Shown here: positions 1 to 6,891 of the stretch, in pieces
How positions within the stretch are numbered: the stretch's first letter is position 1
Layout: each line of letters begins with the position of its first letter
Assembly: GCA_037137575.1 (NCBI GenBank)
Contig: JBAXKB010000019.1
Span: 1-21,468 of the forward strand
DNA length: 21,468 bases
Source of the DNA: UBA5976 sp037137575
Lineage (GTDB): Bacteria; Actinomycetota; Actinomycetes; S36-B12; UBA5976
Direction: 5' to 3'
Program-made: the position numbers and the translations under genes
The notes under the pieces: model-generated
What the model was told of the DNA's origin: nothing
What the model saw: only the letters and a program-made list of their open reading frames with translations
Database searches by the model: none

Positions 1-82
1 TGATGTATTTCGGCATAGCTATCCCTTTGTCTCAAACCAGAATGAAAACTGTAGTGGTCGACAGAAGTTTAGTCTGATGAAA

Positions 83-450
83 AGTGGCGAGTCGGCCTAT
101 AAGCCGGATTCTGTGTCAGCCGAAACTAACGGTAATCATCCATCTGCGATCGCTGTTACCAACGACCTCTTGCAACCTACCCGCAGGTATATGACGGGCC
201 GTCACCTGCACTGGACCCGAAGGTCACTCTTGGTCTTGCTCCGAGTGGGGTTTACCTAGCCGCTTGTGTCACCACATGCGCTGGTGAGCTCTTACCTCAC
301 CGTTTCACCCTTACCGATTGCTCGGCGGTTTACTTTCTGTTGCACTTTCCCGTGGGTCACCCCAGGTGGATGTTATCCACCACTCTTGCCCTATGGAGTC
401 CGGACTTTCCTCGACAATTGCTTGCCGCGATTACCCGGCCGACTCGCCTA
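83..450 (-). ncRNA. rnpB: RNase P RNA (bacterial type A)
   Basis: This is the catalytic RNA of ribonuclease P, which removes 5' leaders from tRNA precursors. On the minus strand the RNA opens with a 12-nt P1 arm (437-448) that pairs exactly with the 3' arm at 86-97. The conserved GAGGAAAGTCCGGACTCC core (395-412) and the ACAGAATCCGGCTTAT 3' core (about 99-114) are both present. The length, about 368 nt, is usual for the class. Ends are placed just outside P1 and may be off by several bases. The small open frames on the plus strand here are not genes. RNase H gene lies just upstream, as in other actinobacteria. Confidence 0.96.
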
Positions 451-455
451 CAGAC

Positions 456-484
456 AGCGTAATTGAATTGCTCGCAATTGGGTA
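456..484 (-). promoter_or_regulatory. Candidate rnpB promoter
   Basis: On the minus strand a TACGCT (456-461) lies about 7 nt before the first base of P1 and fits the actinobacterial TANNNT -10 pattern. The matching -35 position (TACCCA) is poor. A 6-bp inverted repeat (AATTGC-TC-GCAATT, 466-479) lies between the two. The call rests mainly on position. Confidence 0.3.
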
Positions 485-504
485 TTTGCAGATTTACCTT
501 TGAT

Positions 505-545
505 TCAGGCGAAAGACGTTAAAAACGGCGGTCAATTTCGCCTGA
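505..545 (-). terminator. Hairpin at the 3' end of the RNase H gene
   Basis: A 10-bp arm (505-514) pairs with 536-545. Three more pairs (515-517 with 531-533) follow after a 2-nt bulge, and the loop is 13 nt. The stem includes the last codons and the stop of the RNase H gene. No clear T-tract follows on the minus strand, so it could be a weak terminator or an RNA-stabilising 3' end that separates the operon from rnpB. Confidence 0.4.
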
Positions 546-959
546 TCCGCCCGCTAAATGGGCGTCCAAAGCCTCATTAGCCAACGCATCAGCGGCTTTA
601 TTGTCTTCACGAGGAATCCAGGTGTAGGTGACATTTGTAAACGGCAAAATTTCACGGGCAGCCATAGCCAGTTCGCGTAATGGCGCATTTTTAATTGCCC
701 ATCTGCCACTCATCTGCTCAACAACAAGTTTGCTATCCATGCGCACTTCAACGATGGCTTGTGGGTCGATAGATGCCACAGTTTGAAGGCCAGACAGTAG
801 CCCTCGGTATTCAGCAACATTGTTTGTGGCATGTCCAATTGCCCCACCGATTTCGGCAACCAGTTCACCGGTTTGTGCATTTCGAACTACCGAACCGAAT
901 GAGGCATTTCCCGGATTGCCACGACTTGCCCCATCTGCTTCAACAATGAAGTGGGTCAC
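519..959 (-). CDS. Ribonuclease HI family protein
   Basis: RNase H-fold nuclease that cleaves the RNA strand of RNA-DNA hybrids. It has 146 residues from the GTG start chosen here. The DEDD active site is visible: D9 in EADGASRGNPG, E50 in NNVAEYRGL, D75 in VRMDSKLVVEQ and D124 in the NKAADALAN motif. The GTG at 957-959 overlaps the stop of the preceding gene in a GTGA, which implies translational coupling. A longer upstream in-frame start would overlap the zinc-ribbon gene by over 40 nt and adds nothing conserved. The mycobacterial homologue (Rv2228c) carries a C-terminal CobC-like phosphatase domain. Here the protein ends just after the RNase H fold. It is the third gene of a nif3 / zinc-ribbon / RNase H operon. 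Confidence 0.92.
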   Translation of the reverse strand: MTHFIVEADGASRGNPGNASFGSVVRNAQTGELVAEIGGAIGHATNNVAEYRGLLSGLQTVASIDPQAIVEVRMDSKLVVEQMSGRWAIKNAPLRELAMAAREILPFTNVTYTWIPREDNKAADALANEALDAHLAGGSGEIDRRF

Positions 960-1705
960 AAGCCAGACTCCGCTGTGCGTACCAAGATTCGGCGGCACTC
1001 TTCACAGCGCACCACTGTGTCGGCTGGCTGATTTCGAATGCGATCGACTTCAGTTGCATCAAGTGAAATGTGGCATCCCTGGCAAGCACCACGATGCAAC
1101 AGTGCAGCGCCAACGCCACCTAAATCAATCCTGATTTTGTCATAAAGGGCCAATAATTCTTGTGCAACTGTTTGCGCTATTTGCACACGAGCCGACATTG
1201 CGATTGCAATCTGTGCATCGATGTCGGCAAATTCATCATCGCGTAATTGGGTCGCATGCTCTAATTCTGGAGTGGTAGTGGCAACCTGCTCTTCAATCTG
1301 GGTTTGCACCCCACGAGCCTCTTCAAGCTGTTCCATGATTTCTAGTTCAACATCTTCAAGTTCGGTCTGTCGCTTTCGCAATGAGACTATCTCGTGCTGC
1401 AGGGCTTCCAAGTCTTTAGAACTTGTTACGGCGCCAGAATCAAGGCGTTGCTGATCTCGCTGTGCGCGCTGAACCACCTGGGAAACATCGTTATCTGCCT
1501 TAGCCTGGGTTAGTGAAATATCAGAAATCTCTGTCTTAATAGCCACTAGTTTTAATTGCAAACCGCCAAGCTTGGCCTCTAAATCTTGAACTTGGGAAAT
1601 CACAGGCAACGTGCTTCGACGATGAGCGAGTTGGAGCAGATTAGTGTCGTTTTTTTGCAACTCCAATAGGGATGACTGCTGTTCGGCACTTGCTTGAATT
1701 GCCAC
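956..1705 (-). CDS. C4-type zinc-ribbon coiled-coil protein (DUF164 / CT398-like)
   Basis: Protein of 249 residues. The first about 190 residues are a charged, Gln/Glu/Leu-rich helical coiled coil without membrane segments. The C-terminal part carries a zinc ribbon with CQGC (C208, C211) and CEEC (C234, C237). This is the usual layout of the family beside Nif3 (Rv2229c in Mycobacterium). Its biochemical role is unsettled; nucleic-acid or protein scaffolding is often suggested. The start is the GTG at 1703-1705. It lies 2 bp past the nif3 stop and 6 nt after an AAGGAG (1712-1717) inside the nif3 end. An ATG at 1735 would overlap nif3 by 28 bp and lacks a comparable ribosome site. Confidence 0.9.
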   Translation of the reverse strand: MAIQASAEQQSSLLELQKNDTNLLQLAHRRSTLPVISQVQDLEAKLGGLQLKLVAIKTEISDISLTQAKADNDVSQVVQRAQRDQQRLDSGAVTSSKDLEALQHEIVSLRKRQTELEDVELEIMEQLEEARGVQTQIEEQVATTTPELEHATQLRDDEFADIDAQIAIAMSARVQIAQTVAQELLALYDKIRIDLGGVGAALLHRGACQGCHISLDATEVDRIRNQPADTVVRCEECRRILVRTAESGL

Positions 1706-1707
1706 GG

Positions 1708-2517
1708 TTAGCTCCTTGCAATTGAGATGACCCATGGATCTGTGGGTATCTGCGACACTATGACCTTTACTTTATCGCCAAATCCATCATCCATTTGTCG
1801 GGCGAGTTGATTTAGCCAGGGCCATTCCCCTGCCCAATGCGCAATGTTGATTAGAACACAGTCGTTGGTAGCCACAAACTCACTGACAACATGGTGTCTT
1901 AAGTCTGAAGTCACATAGGCGTCTACATTGAGAGCGGAAACTGCTTCAAGTAATGAATCACCGGCGCCACCGCAAACAGCAACTGTCGTGATCACCTTCT
2001 TGGTATCACCAGCAAGTTGAACTGCGCTTGGCGAATAGGGCAAGCTCTGAGAAACCTGCCGAGCAAATTCTTGCGCAGACATTGATGTGACAAGTTCGCC
2101 AATCCGACCTATCCCAGTTTCAACTTCAAGTGCAAAATCTGGTCGCACATTGAGCCCAAGTGATTCTGCCAAGGCATCACTTACTCCTGGCCAGGCAGCA
2201 TCAGCATTGGTATGTGCGGTGTAAAGCGCGATTTTATGGCGCAGCAGTTGGCTGACCAGCATTCCTTTACTCGTGGTCTCAGCAATTGAGGTAACTCCGC
2301 GCAGAAGCAACGGATGATGCGCAATGATTAATGAAACATCCTCGTCAATTGCTTGCTGAACTGTGGCTTGTGTTACATCCACGGTTAATAAGATGCGTTC
2401 AACAGTATTTTCTGGGGCTCCAACCACAAGACCAACACTGTCCCATTCGGCAGCCAAATTCGCCGGAAATGTTTCATCCAAGAAGTTTGTAATGTGTGCG
2501 AGCGGCAAAGAACTCAT
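1708..2517 (-). CDS. Nif3-like dinuclear metal centre hexameric protein (YbgI/YqfO family)
   Basis: Family protein of 269 residues, often annotated as GTP cyclohydrolase I type 2 homologue, whose in vivo reaction is not established. Likely metal ligands are visible: H67 and H68 in IIAHHPLLLRG, H102 and D106 in TAHTNADAA, and H227 and E231 in NIAHWAGEW. It lacks the extra central domain inserted in some firmicute homologues. It is first gene of a compact operon with the zinc-ribbon and RNase H genes, an arrangement typical of actinobacteria. No Shine-Dalgarno precedes the ATG, but a TANNNT box sits 6 nt before it, so the message may be leaderless. Confidence 0.93.
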   Translation of the reverse strand: MSSLPLAHITNFLDETFPANLAAEWDSVGLVVGAPENTVERILLTVDVTQATVQQAIDEDVSLIIAHHPLLLRGVTSIAETTSKGMLVSQLLRHKIALYTAHTNADAAWPGVSDALAESLGLNVRPDFALEVETGIGRIGELVTSMSAQEFARQVSQSLPYSPSAVQLAGDTKKVITTVAVCGGAGDSLLEAVSALNVDAYVTSDLRHHVVSEFVATNDCVLINIAHWAGEWPWLNQLARQMDDGFGDKVKVIVSQIPTDPWVISIARS

Positions 2518-2523
2518 GCGTCG

Positions 2524-2529
2524 AGCCTA
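2524..2529 (-). promoter_or_regulatory. Candidate leaderless -10 box of nif3
   Basis: TAGGCT on the minus strand ends exactly 6 nt before the nif3 ATG. This would place the transcript start at or near the A of ATG. The -35 region is not recognisable. The same spacing is seen before the acetyltransferase gene at 21036. Confidence 0.35.
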
Positions 2530-2572
2530 TTGCGAAAGTGAGGAAAGTTAGCCAGAAACTATTCGCTAAATG

Positions 2573-2605
2573 AAAAAACTACTCAATAAGTTATTGAGTA
2601 GTTTT
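2573..2605 (-). terminator. Rho-independent terminator after tRNA-Val
   Basis: A perfect inverted repeat has 15-bp arms (2575-2589 and 2591-2605) around one central base. On the minus strand it is followed by a run of six T (2573-2578). The plus-strand side also ends in TTTT, so it could work both ways. It separates the tRNA from the nif3 operon. Confidence 0.85.
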
Positions 2606-2620
2606 AACACACTTAAAGTG

Positions 2621-2694
2621 TGGGCGCTAAGGGACTCGAACCCCTGACCCTCTCGGTGTAAACGAGATGCTCTAGCCAACTGAGCTAAGCGCCC
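2621..2694 (-). tRNA. tRNA-Val (anticodon UAC)
   Basis: The minus strand folds into a full cloverleaf. A 7-bp acceptor stem GGGCGCT/AGCGCCC, a D arm (GCTC...GAGC), an anticodon stem TCTCG/CGAGA with loop TTTACAC (anticodon TAC), and a T arm with GGTTCGAACC are present. The discriminator is A and the CCA end is not encoded, because ACAC follows. A 7-bp inverted repeat (2608-2622) overlaps the 3' end and may matter for 3' processing. It is a stand-alone transcription unit with its own promoter and terminator. Confidence 0.97.
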
Positions 2695-2721
2695 TGGTCA
2701 CACTGTAAACAGTGCGCTCCT

Positions 2722-2750
2722 ACCTTACCTGCGGATTGTGCTACTGACAA
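2722..2750 (-). promoter_or_regulatory. Promoter of tRNA-Val
   Basis: On the minus strand TTGTCA (2745-2750) is separated by exactly 17 bp from TAAGGT (2722-2727). This is close to the sigma-A consensus and fits the TANNNT -10 pattern. The predicted start leaves a leader of roughly 20 nt, most of it a 6-bp inverted repeat CACTGT-AA-ACAGTG (2701-2714). Confidence 0.65.
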
Positions 2751-2781
2751 AGTCAGCCTAAAAACCAACGTGCTTAGGTTG

Positions 2782-2889
2782 AGTAGAAAATTAAAATGTC
2801 GTGCACTGGAGAGTCTCGGGTCTACTCCAGCGCACGACTGAGACAATTGTGAAACCACTTTTAAAAACGCGCATCTTTTAGTAGAAAAT
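2782..2889. repeat. 10-bp direct repeat pair flanking a hairpin
   Basis: AGTAGAAAAT occurs at 2782-2791 and again at 2880-2889, 98 bp apart, on either side of the strong hairpin at 2798-2838. The origin is unknown: chance, a remnant of insertion, or paired processing sites are all possible. Confidence 0.5.
2791..2838 (-). terminator. Strong hairpin with T-rich tail, terminator-like
   Basis: A 7-bp arm (2798-2804) pairs with 2832-2838 and a 6-bp arm (2806-2811) pairs with 2825-2830. One A-C mismatch separates them and the loop is 13 nt. On the minus strand the tail is ATTTTAATTTTC. It lies about 108 nt past the peroxiredoxin stop. It could end that mRNA or a short transcript that starts near 2886. 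Confidence 0.55.
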
Positions 2890-2891
2890 CG

Positions 2892-2920
2892 TTAGTACAT
2901 AAGGGCAACGCGAAGTTCAA
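2892..2920 (-). promoter_or_regulatory. Possible promoter in the peroxiredoxin-tRNA gap
   Basis: On the minus strand TTGAAC (2915-2920) is 17 bp from TACTAA (2892-2897). Together with the hairpin at 2798-2838 it would define a transcript of roughly 90-100 nt with no convincing ORF. Both boxes match the consensus only in part. Confidence 0.25.
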
Positions 2921-2946
2921 AGTAAGCCAATAAGGGCTGAATTAAA

Positions 2947-3408
2947 TTAGGAAAGTTCTGCTAACGCAGTTACATAATCATCGGCGTCACGGGCATCGCC
3001 AGGGCCGTTTATTACTGCCCAACGCACCGTACCTGTTTTATCGATTACGAAGGTGCCGCGAATTGCAAAACCTAACTGATCGTTAAATGCGCCATAACTT
3101 TGGGCAACTGCGCCATGTGGCCAGTAATCAGATAGCAATGCGTAATTCAAATTCTCAGTTTCAGCAAAAACTTTTTGCGCAGCCGAACTATCGCATGAAA
3201 TACCAAATACCTGGACATCATCGTTACTGAAAGATTCGTTACGATCACGAATCTCACAAAGCTCGCTCGTGCAAATGCCCGTGAACGCCATTGGGAAGAA
3301 AATTAAAACAACATTTTTCTTACCCTGAAAATCTGAAAGCTGCACTTCTTCACCGAACTGATTCTTGAGAGTGAAATCTGGAGCTGGCTGACCAATTAAT
3401 GACGACAT
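2947..3408 (-). CDS. Thiol peroxidase, peroxiredoxin AhpE-like
   Basis: Cytosolic peroxiredoxin of 153 residues that reduces hydroperoxides and peroxynitrite through an active-site cysteine. The signature FFPMAFTGIC holds P39, T43 and the peroxidatic C46. The stretches SDYWPHGAVAQSYGAFN and IRGTFVIDKTGTVRWA match mycobacterial AhpE (Rv2238c). A second cysteine, C51 in CTSELC, has the C-x4-C spacing known from 2-Cys BCP enzymes. Mycobacterial AhpE, as I recall, has only the peroxidatic cysteine there. An intramolecular disulfide during turnover is therefore plausible. It lies 39 bp after the DUF3052 gene and is probably co-transcribed with it. The family call is firm; AhpE versus BCP is less so. 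Confidence 0.93.
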   Translation of the reverse strand: MSSLIGQPAPDFTLKNQFGEEVQLSDFQGKKNVVLIFFPMAFTGICTSELCEIRDRNESFSNDDVQVFGISCDSSAAQKVFAETENLNYALLSDYWPHGAVAQSYGAFNDQLGFAIRGTFVIDKTGTVRWAVINGPGDARDADDYVTALAELS

Positions 3409-3447
3409 TACTTACTCATTTCTTTTGAAAGGTTTGACTTGAAAAAT

Positions 3448-3861
3448 TTACTTGCGTGAACGATGCGAAACTAACCGAGTACCTTGCCAGTCCGTCGCTG
3501 CATTGATTGTGCTTGTAGTTGCTAGGCCCACTGTTGGCGCAGCATCGGCAATGTCACTTGGTTCAATGTGACCAGATCGCCCAACTTTTGGCGTCATTAG
3601 CCAAATAACACCGGTTTCGGTTAACTCAACCAAAGCATCCATCAATGCATCAACTAAGTCGCCGTCGTCTTCACGGAACCAAAGCAGAACACCATCAACA
3701 ACATCTTCATAAGATTCGTCGACCAACTCGGCAACAGTTGCGATGGCCTCGGACACAGCAATATCGCTGTCGTCGCTGAAACCGACCTCTTGGATTACTA
3801 GCCCCTCGGCTAAACCAAATTTACTAGCGAGCCCTTGGGCTGCGGCATCTTGCACACTCAC
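3448..3861 (-). CDS. DUF3052 family protein
   Basis: Acidic protein of 137 residues without signal or membrane segment. It matches the actinobacterial DUF3052 family (Rv2239c in Mycobacterium), recognisable from KFGL at the N-terminus, DEDVVDGVLLWFREDDGDL-like core (here YEDVVDGVLLWFREDDGDL), LMDALVELTETGVIWLMTPK and the RSGHIEPSDIADAAPTVGL stretch. The function is unknown; it lies between ahpE and aceE in many actinobacteria. The start is GTG at 3861; a second GTG two codons later is equally possible, and no clear ribosome site is seen for either. It is divergent to aceE and shares the 245-bp control region with it. Confidence 0.9.
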   Translation of the reverse strand: MSVQDAAAQGLASKFGLAEGLVIQEVGFSDDSDIAVSEAIATVAELVDESYEDVVDGVLLWFREDDGDLVDALMDALVELTETGVIWLMTPKVGRSGHIEPSDIADAAPTVGLATTSTINAATDWQGTRLVSHRSRK

Positions 3862-3899
3862 AGACCTAGTCCACAGGAGTATTGGGAAATAAGCAACTC

Positions 3900-3929
3900 T
3901 TAACCAAAATTATTTATCTGGGCTAATTT
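3900..3929 (+). promoter_or_regulatory. Candidate aceE promoter
   Basis: TTAACC (3900-3905) and TAATTT (3924-3929) are 18 bp apart. Both match the consensus in part. Transcription would start near 3936, right at the inverted repeat CGAGTT-GGCCA-AACTCG (3933-3949). That repeat could be an operator or the 5' end hairpin of the leader. Confidence 0.3.
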
Positions 3930-3932
3930 GAA

Positions 3933-4106
3933 CGAGTTGGCCAAACTCGGACTCACTTAGCCAAGCACCCCTGATATCCGCCACAATAGGAGGTGCAAAC
4001 GTCAAACCACATATTCGTCTAGGTGCCGCACAACGGCGCACTCGAAGGTGAGAACCGTGAACCTGCGAACCAGGGTCACTTCCGACATGAAAGCAAAGGT
4101 ACGAAA
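3933..4106 (+). promoter_or_regulatory. Structured leader of aceE
   Basis: About 170 nt precede the aceE start. Visible elements in order are the inverted repeat at 3933-3949, an isolated AGGAGG at 3988-3993 with no start codon at normal distance, and a stem GTGCCG/CGGC(g)CAC at 4023-4041. Next is a hairpin GTGA-A-CCTG / CAGG-G-TCAC at 4057-4079, which lies inside a longer imperfect pairing of 4045-4052 with 4076-4083. A mini-ORF and the aceE ribosome site follow. Reading the stretch as an N-terminal extension of aceE gives residues with no E1 character. No known riboswitch class was recognised with confidence. Confidence 0.4.
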
Positions 4107-4110
4107 GTGA
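4087..4110 (+). CDS. Possible 7-codon upstream ORF overlapping the aceE start
   Basis: An ATG at 4087 opens the frame MKAKVRK and stops at TGA 4108-4110. That stop overlaps the aceE GTG (4107-4109) in a GTGA. The arrangement would allow ribosomes ending the peptide to reinitiate on aceE. The AAAGG used as the aceE ribosome site lies inside it. No good ribosome site precedes the ATG, so translation is unproven. Confidence 0.3.
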   Translation: MKAKVRK

Positions 4111-6839
4111 CTACCAGTCAAGAGCGCGATTCACTACTGGCAAATGCCATCTCCACCCAATACGTGGACAACAACCCAGAAGAGACTCGCGAATGGCGTG
4201 AATCACTTGATGCGCTCATCGCTGTTCATGGCGAACATCGTGCTCGCCAAATTCTGCTCTCACTTCTAAAGCACTCAGCTAATAACAACATCGGTATGCC
4301 CAACATCACTGCCACTGACTACATCAACACCATTGCCCCTGATGAGCAACCAGAATTTCCTGGCAACGAAGAATATGAACGTCGCATTCGTGCGTACAAC
4401 CGCTGGAACGCGGCAATCATGGTGCATCGCGCACAGCGTCCAGGCGTTGGTGTTGGTGGGCACATCTCTACATATGCTTCAAGTGCGCTGCTTTACGAAG
4501 TTGGCTTTAACCATTTCTTCAAAGGCGCAGATCATTCTGGCGGCGGCGACCAAATCTTTTTCCAGGGCCACGCCTCTCCCGGCATGTATGCCCGTGCCTA
4601 TCTTGAAGGTCGACTAAGCGAAGATCGCTTAGATGCATTCCGTCAGGAACTGTCAGCGGCGCCACACGGTTTACCTAGTTACCCACACCCACGTTTGATG
4701 CCAGAGTTCTGGCAGTTCCCAACAGTGTCTATGGGTCTTGGACCGATTAACGCCATTTATCAGGCGCGCTTCAATCGCTATTTGCAGCACCGTGGCATCA
4801 AAGACACCTCGGAACAACATGTTTGGGCTTACCTTGGCGATGGCGAAATGGACGAAGTTGAATCACTTGGCGCACTTGGCATTGCCGCCCGTGAAGAACT
4901 CGACAACTTAACTTTTGTTATCAACTGCAACTTGCAGCGCCTTGATGGCCCGGTGCGCGGCAACAGCAAAATCATTCAAGAACTTGAAGCACACTTCCGT
5001 GGCGCTGGCTGGAATGTAATCAAGGTTGTCTGGGGTAGCGAATGGGATGAGCTACTGGCTCAAGACACCGATGGCGCTTTGATTGACTTGATGAACCGCA
5101 CACCAGATGGTGACTTCCAAACTTTCAAAACTGAAAGCGGCGGATTTGTTCGCGATAACTTCTTTGGCCGCGACCCACGCACTAAGGCGCTGGTTGCCGA
5201 CTGGTCAGACGACAAGATTTGGGCGCTGCGTCGTGGTGGCCATGATGTTAAGAAGCTATACGCAGCCTACGCAGCGGCGTTGGCGCACAAGGGCGCACCG
5301 ACAGTTATCTTGGCCAAGACCATCAAGGGCTGGACACTTGGCTCGCACTTCGAAGGTCGCAACGCCACACACCAGATGAAAAAACTAACTGTTGATGATC
5401 TGCGCAAGTTCCGCGACACACTTCAGATTCCGGTATCAGACGAACAGTTAGATCCATACTTGCCGCCTTATTACCACCCAGGCGATGACCATCCGCACAT
5501 TCAGTACCTACACGAACGTCGCACTGCTCTGGGCGGTTACACCCCACAGCGTCGCACCACATCAAAAGCACTTGTACTTCCTGGCGATGACACCTACAAA
5601 GATGTTAAAGGCGGATCAGGTAACCAGCTTGTTGCAACAACAATGGCATTTGTTCGCTTGCTGCGTGATTTGTTGCGTGACCCAAACATTGGCAAGCGCA
5701 TAGTGCCAATCATTCCCGATGAGGCACGTACTTTTGGTATGGATAGTTTCTTCCCTACCCTGAAGATTTACTCTCCTCATGGTCAGCAGTACATGTCGGT
5801 GGATCGCGACTTAATGCTTTCCTACAAAGAATCTGAAATTGGTCAGATTCTGCATGAGGGCATTAATGAAGCTGGCTCGGTTGCCTCGTGGACTGCGGTA
5901 GCAACAAGTTACGCAACACATGACGAGCCAATGATTCCGATTTACATCTTCTACTCAATGTTCGGATTCCAGCGCACAGGTGACGCATTCTGGCTTGCCG
6001 GCGACCAAATGGCTCGTGGCTTTGTGCTTGGCGCAACTGCAGGTCGCACCACGCTCAACGGTGAAGGTCTTCAGCATGAAGATGGTCATTCAATTTTGCT
6101 TGCTTCAACTAACCCAGCCGTTGTTTCATACGACCCAGCTTTTAGCTTTGAAATCGCGCACATCATGCAAGATGGCTTACGCCGGATGTATGGCGAAGAT
6201 CCGGAAAATATTTATTACTACCTCACCATTTACAACGAGCCGATTTCGCAGCCAGCAGAGCCCGAAAATGTCGATGTAGATGGCATTTTGCGCGGTATGT
6301 ATCTGTATTCACGCAGCGATCGACACGAGGGTCTTCGCGCCAATGTTCTGGCTTCTGGTGTTGCAGTTCCGTGGGCACTCGAAGCACAGCAGATTCTGGC
6401 TAATGATTGGGGCGTTGCTGCTGATGTTTGGTCGGTAACCTCTTGGAACGAATTACGTCGCGATGGTCTTGAAGTTGATCGTCACAATCTACTCAACCCA
6501 AGCGATAAACGAACAGCATACGTAGCTGCAAAACTTGCTGACATTAATGGCCCAGTAATTGCGGTGTCGGATTATATGCGCGCTGTGCAGGACCAGATTC
6601 GCGAATGGGTACCGACTGATTTCGTTTCACTTGGAACTGACGGCTGGGGCATGTCTGATACCCGCGGCGCGCTTCGTCGACACTTCTTAGTGGATGCGCA
6701 GAGCATCGTGGTACAAACTCTTGCCGCCCTTGCAAAGCGTGGTGAGATTGATGCCCACGTCGTTCAAGATGCGGTCAATCGCTATCAGCTCGCTGACCCA
6801 AAGGCAGCCGGCGCCGGCAACACTGAAGGTGGCGGCTGA
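4107..6839 (+). CDS. aceE: Pyruvate dehydrogenase E1 component, homodimeric type
   Basis: Thiamine-diphosphate enzyme that decarboxylates pyruvate and passes the acetyl group to the lipoyl arm of E2, feeding acetyl-CoA to the TCA cycle and fatty-acid synthesis. It has 910 residues from the GTG chosen here, usual for AceE. The TPP motif GDGEMDE is at 244-250 and its partner NCNLQRLDGPVRGN starts at 273. Active-site histidines are H119 in GGHISTYASS and H155 in FFQGHASPG. The central and C-terminal transketolase domains are complete. An AAAGG lies about 7 nt before the GTG. A longer in-frame GTG at 4023 would add 28 residues that look like translated leader. E2/E3 genes are not in the window. 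The fasR-like gene follows after 52 bp. Confidence 0.96.
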   Translation: MTTSQERDSLLANAISTQYVDNNPEETREWRESLDALIAVHGEHRARQILLSLLKHSANNNIGMPNITATDYINTIAPDEQPEFPGNEEYERRIRAYNRWNAAIMVHRAQRPGVGVGGHISTYASSALLYEVGFNHFFKGADHSGGGDQIFFQGHASPGMYARAYLEGRLSEDRLDAFRQELSAAPHGLPSYPHPRLMPEFWQFPTVSMGLGPINAIYQARFNRYLQHRGIKDTSEQHVWAYLGDGEMDEVESLGALGIAAREELDNLTFVINCNLQRLDGPVRGNSKIIQELEAHFRGAGWNVIKVVWGSEWDELLAQDTDGALIDLMNRTPDGDFQTFKTESGGFVRDNFFGRDPRTKALVADWSDDKIWALRRGGHDVKKLYAAYAAALAHKGAPTVILAKTIKGWTLGSHFEGRNATHQMKKLTVDDLRKFRDTLQIPVSDEQLDPYLPPYYHPGDDHPHIQYLHERRTALGGYTPQRRTTSKALVLPGDDTYKDVKGGSGNQLVATTMAFVRLLRDLLRDPNIGKRIVPIIPDEARTFGMDSFFPTLKIYSPHGQQYMSVDRDLMLSYKESEIGQILHEGINEAGSVASWTAVATSYATHDEPMIPIYIFYSMFGFQRTGDAFWLAGDQMARGFVLGATAGRTTLNGEGLQHEDGHSILLASTNPAVVSYDPAFSFEIAHIMQDGLRRMYGEDPENIYYYLTIYNEPISQPAEPENVDVDGILRGMYLYSRSDRHEGLRANVLASGVAVPWALEAQQILANDWGVAADVWSVTSWNELRRDGLEVDRHNLLNPSDKRTAYVAAKLADINGPVIAVSDYMRAVQDQIREWVPTDFVSLGTDGWGMSDTRGALRRHFLVDAQSIVVQTLAALAKRGEIDAHVVQDAVNRYQLADPKAAGAGNTEGGG

Positions 6840-6891
6840 TTTTCAGCCCCATTGCAGTGACGCTAGCCAGACCAACTGCCACACTTAAGTC

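Noticed and set aside
77..503. Short open frames on the plus strand
   Set aside because: They lie over the conserved RNase P RNA on the other strand and encode nothing recognisable.
3988..3993. AGGAGG as a ribosome site
   Set aside because: No ATG, GTG or TTG opens a frame 4-12 nt downstream; it is over 110 nt from the aceE start.
4023..4106. TPP riboswitch in the aceE leader
   Set aside because: The order GGTGC, a hairpin, TGAGA, ACC and TGAACCTG recalls the pyrimidine-sensing half of the TPP aptamer, and AceE uses TPP. The pyrophosphate-sensing half (GGATAATGCC...GCGNAGGGA) is not present and CTGAGA is GTGAGA, so it is not called.
4023..4106. N-terminal extension of AceE from a GTG at 4023
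   Set aside because: The 28 added residues show no E1 features, the segment folds as RNA hairpins, and the GTG at 4107 has an AAAGG at good spacing.
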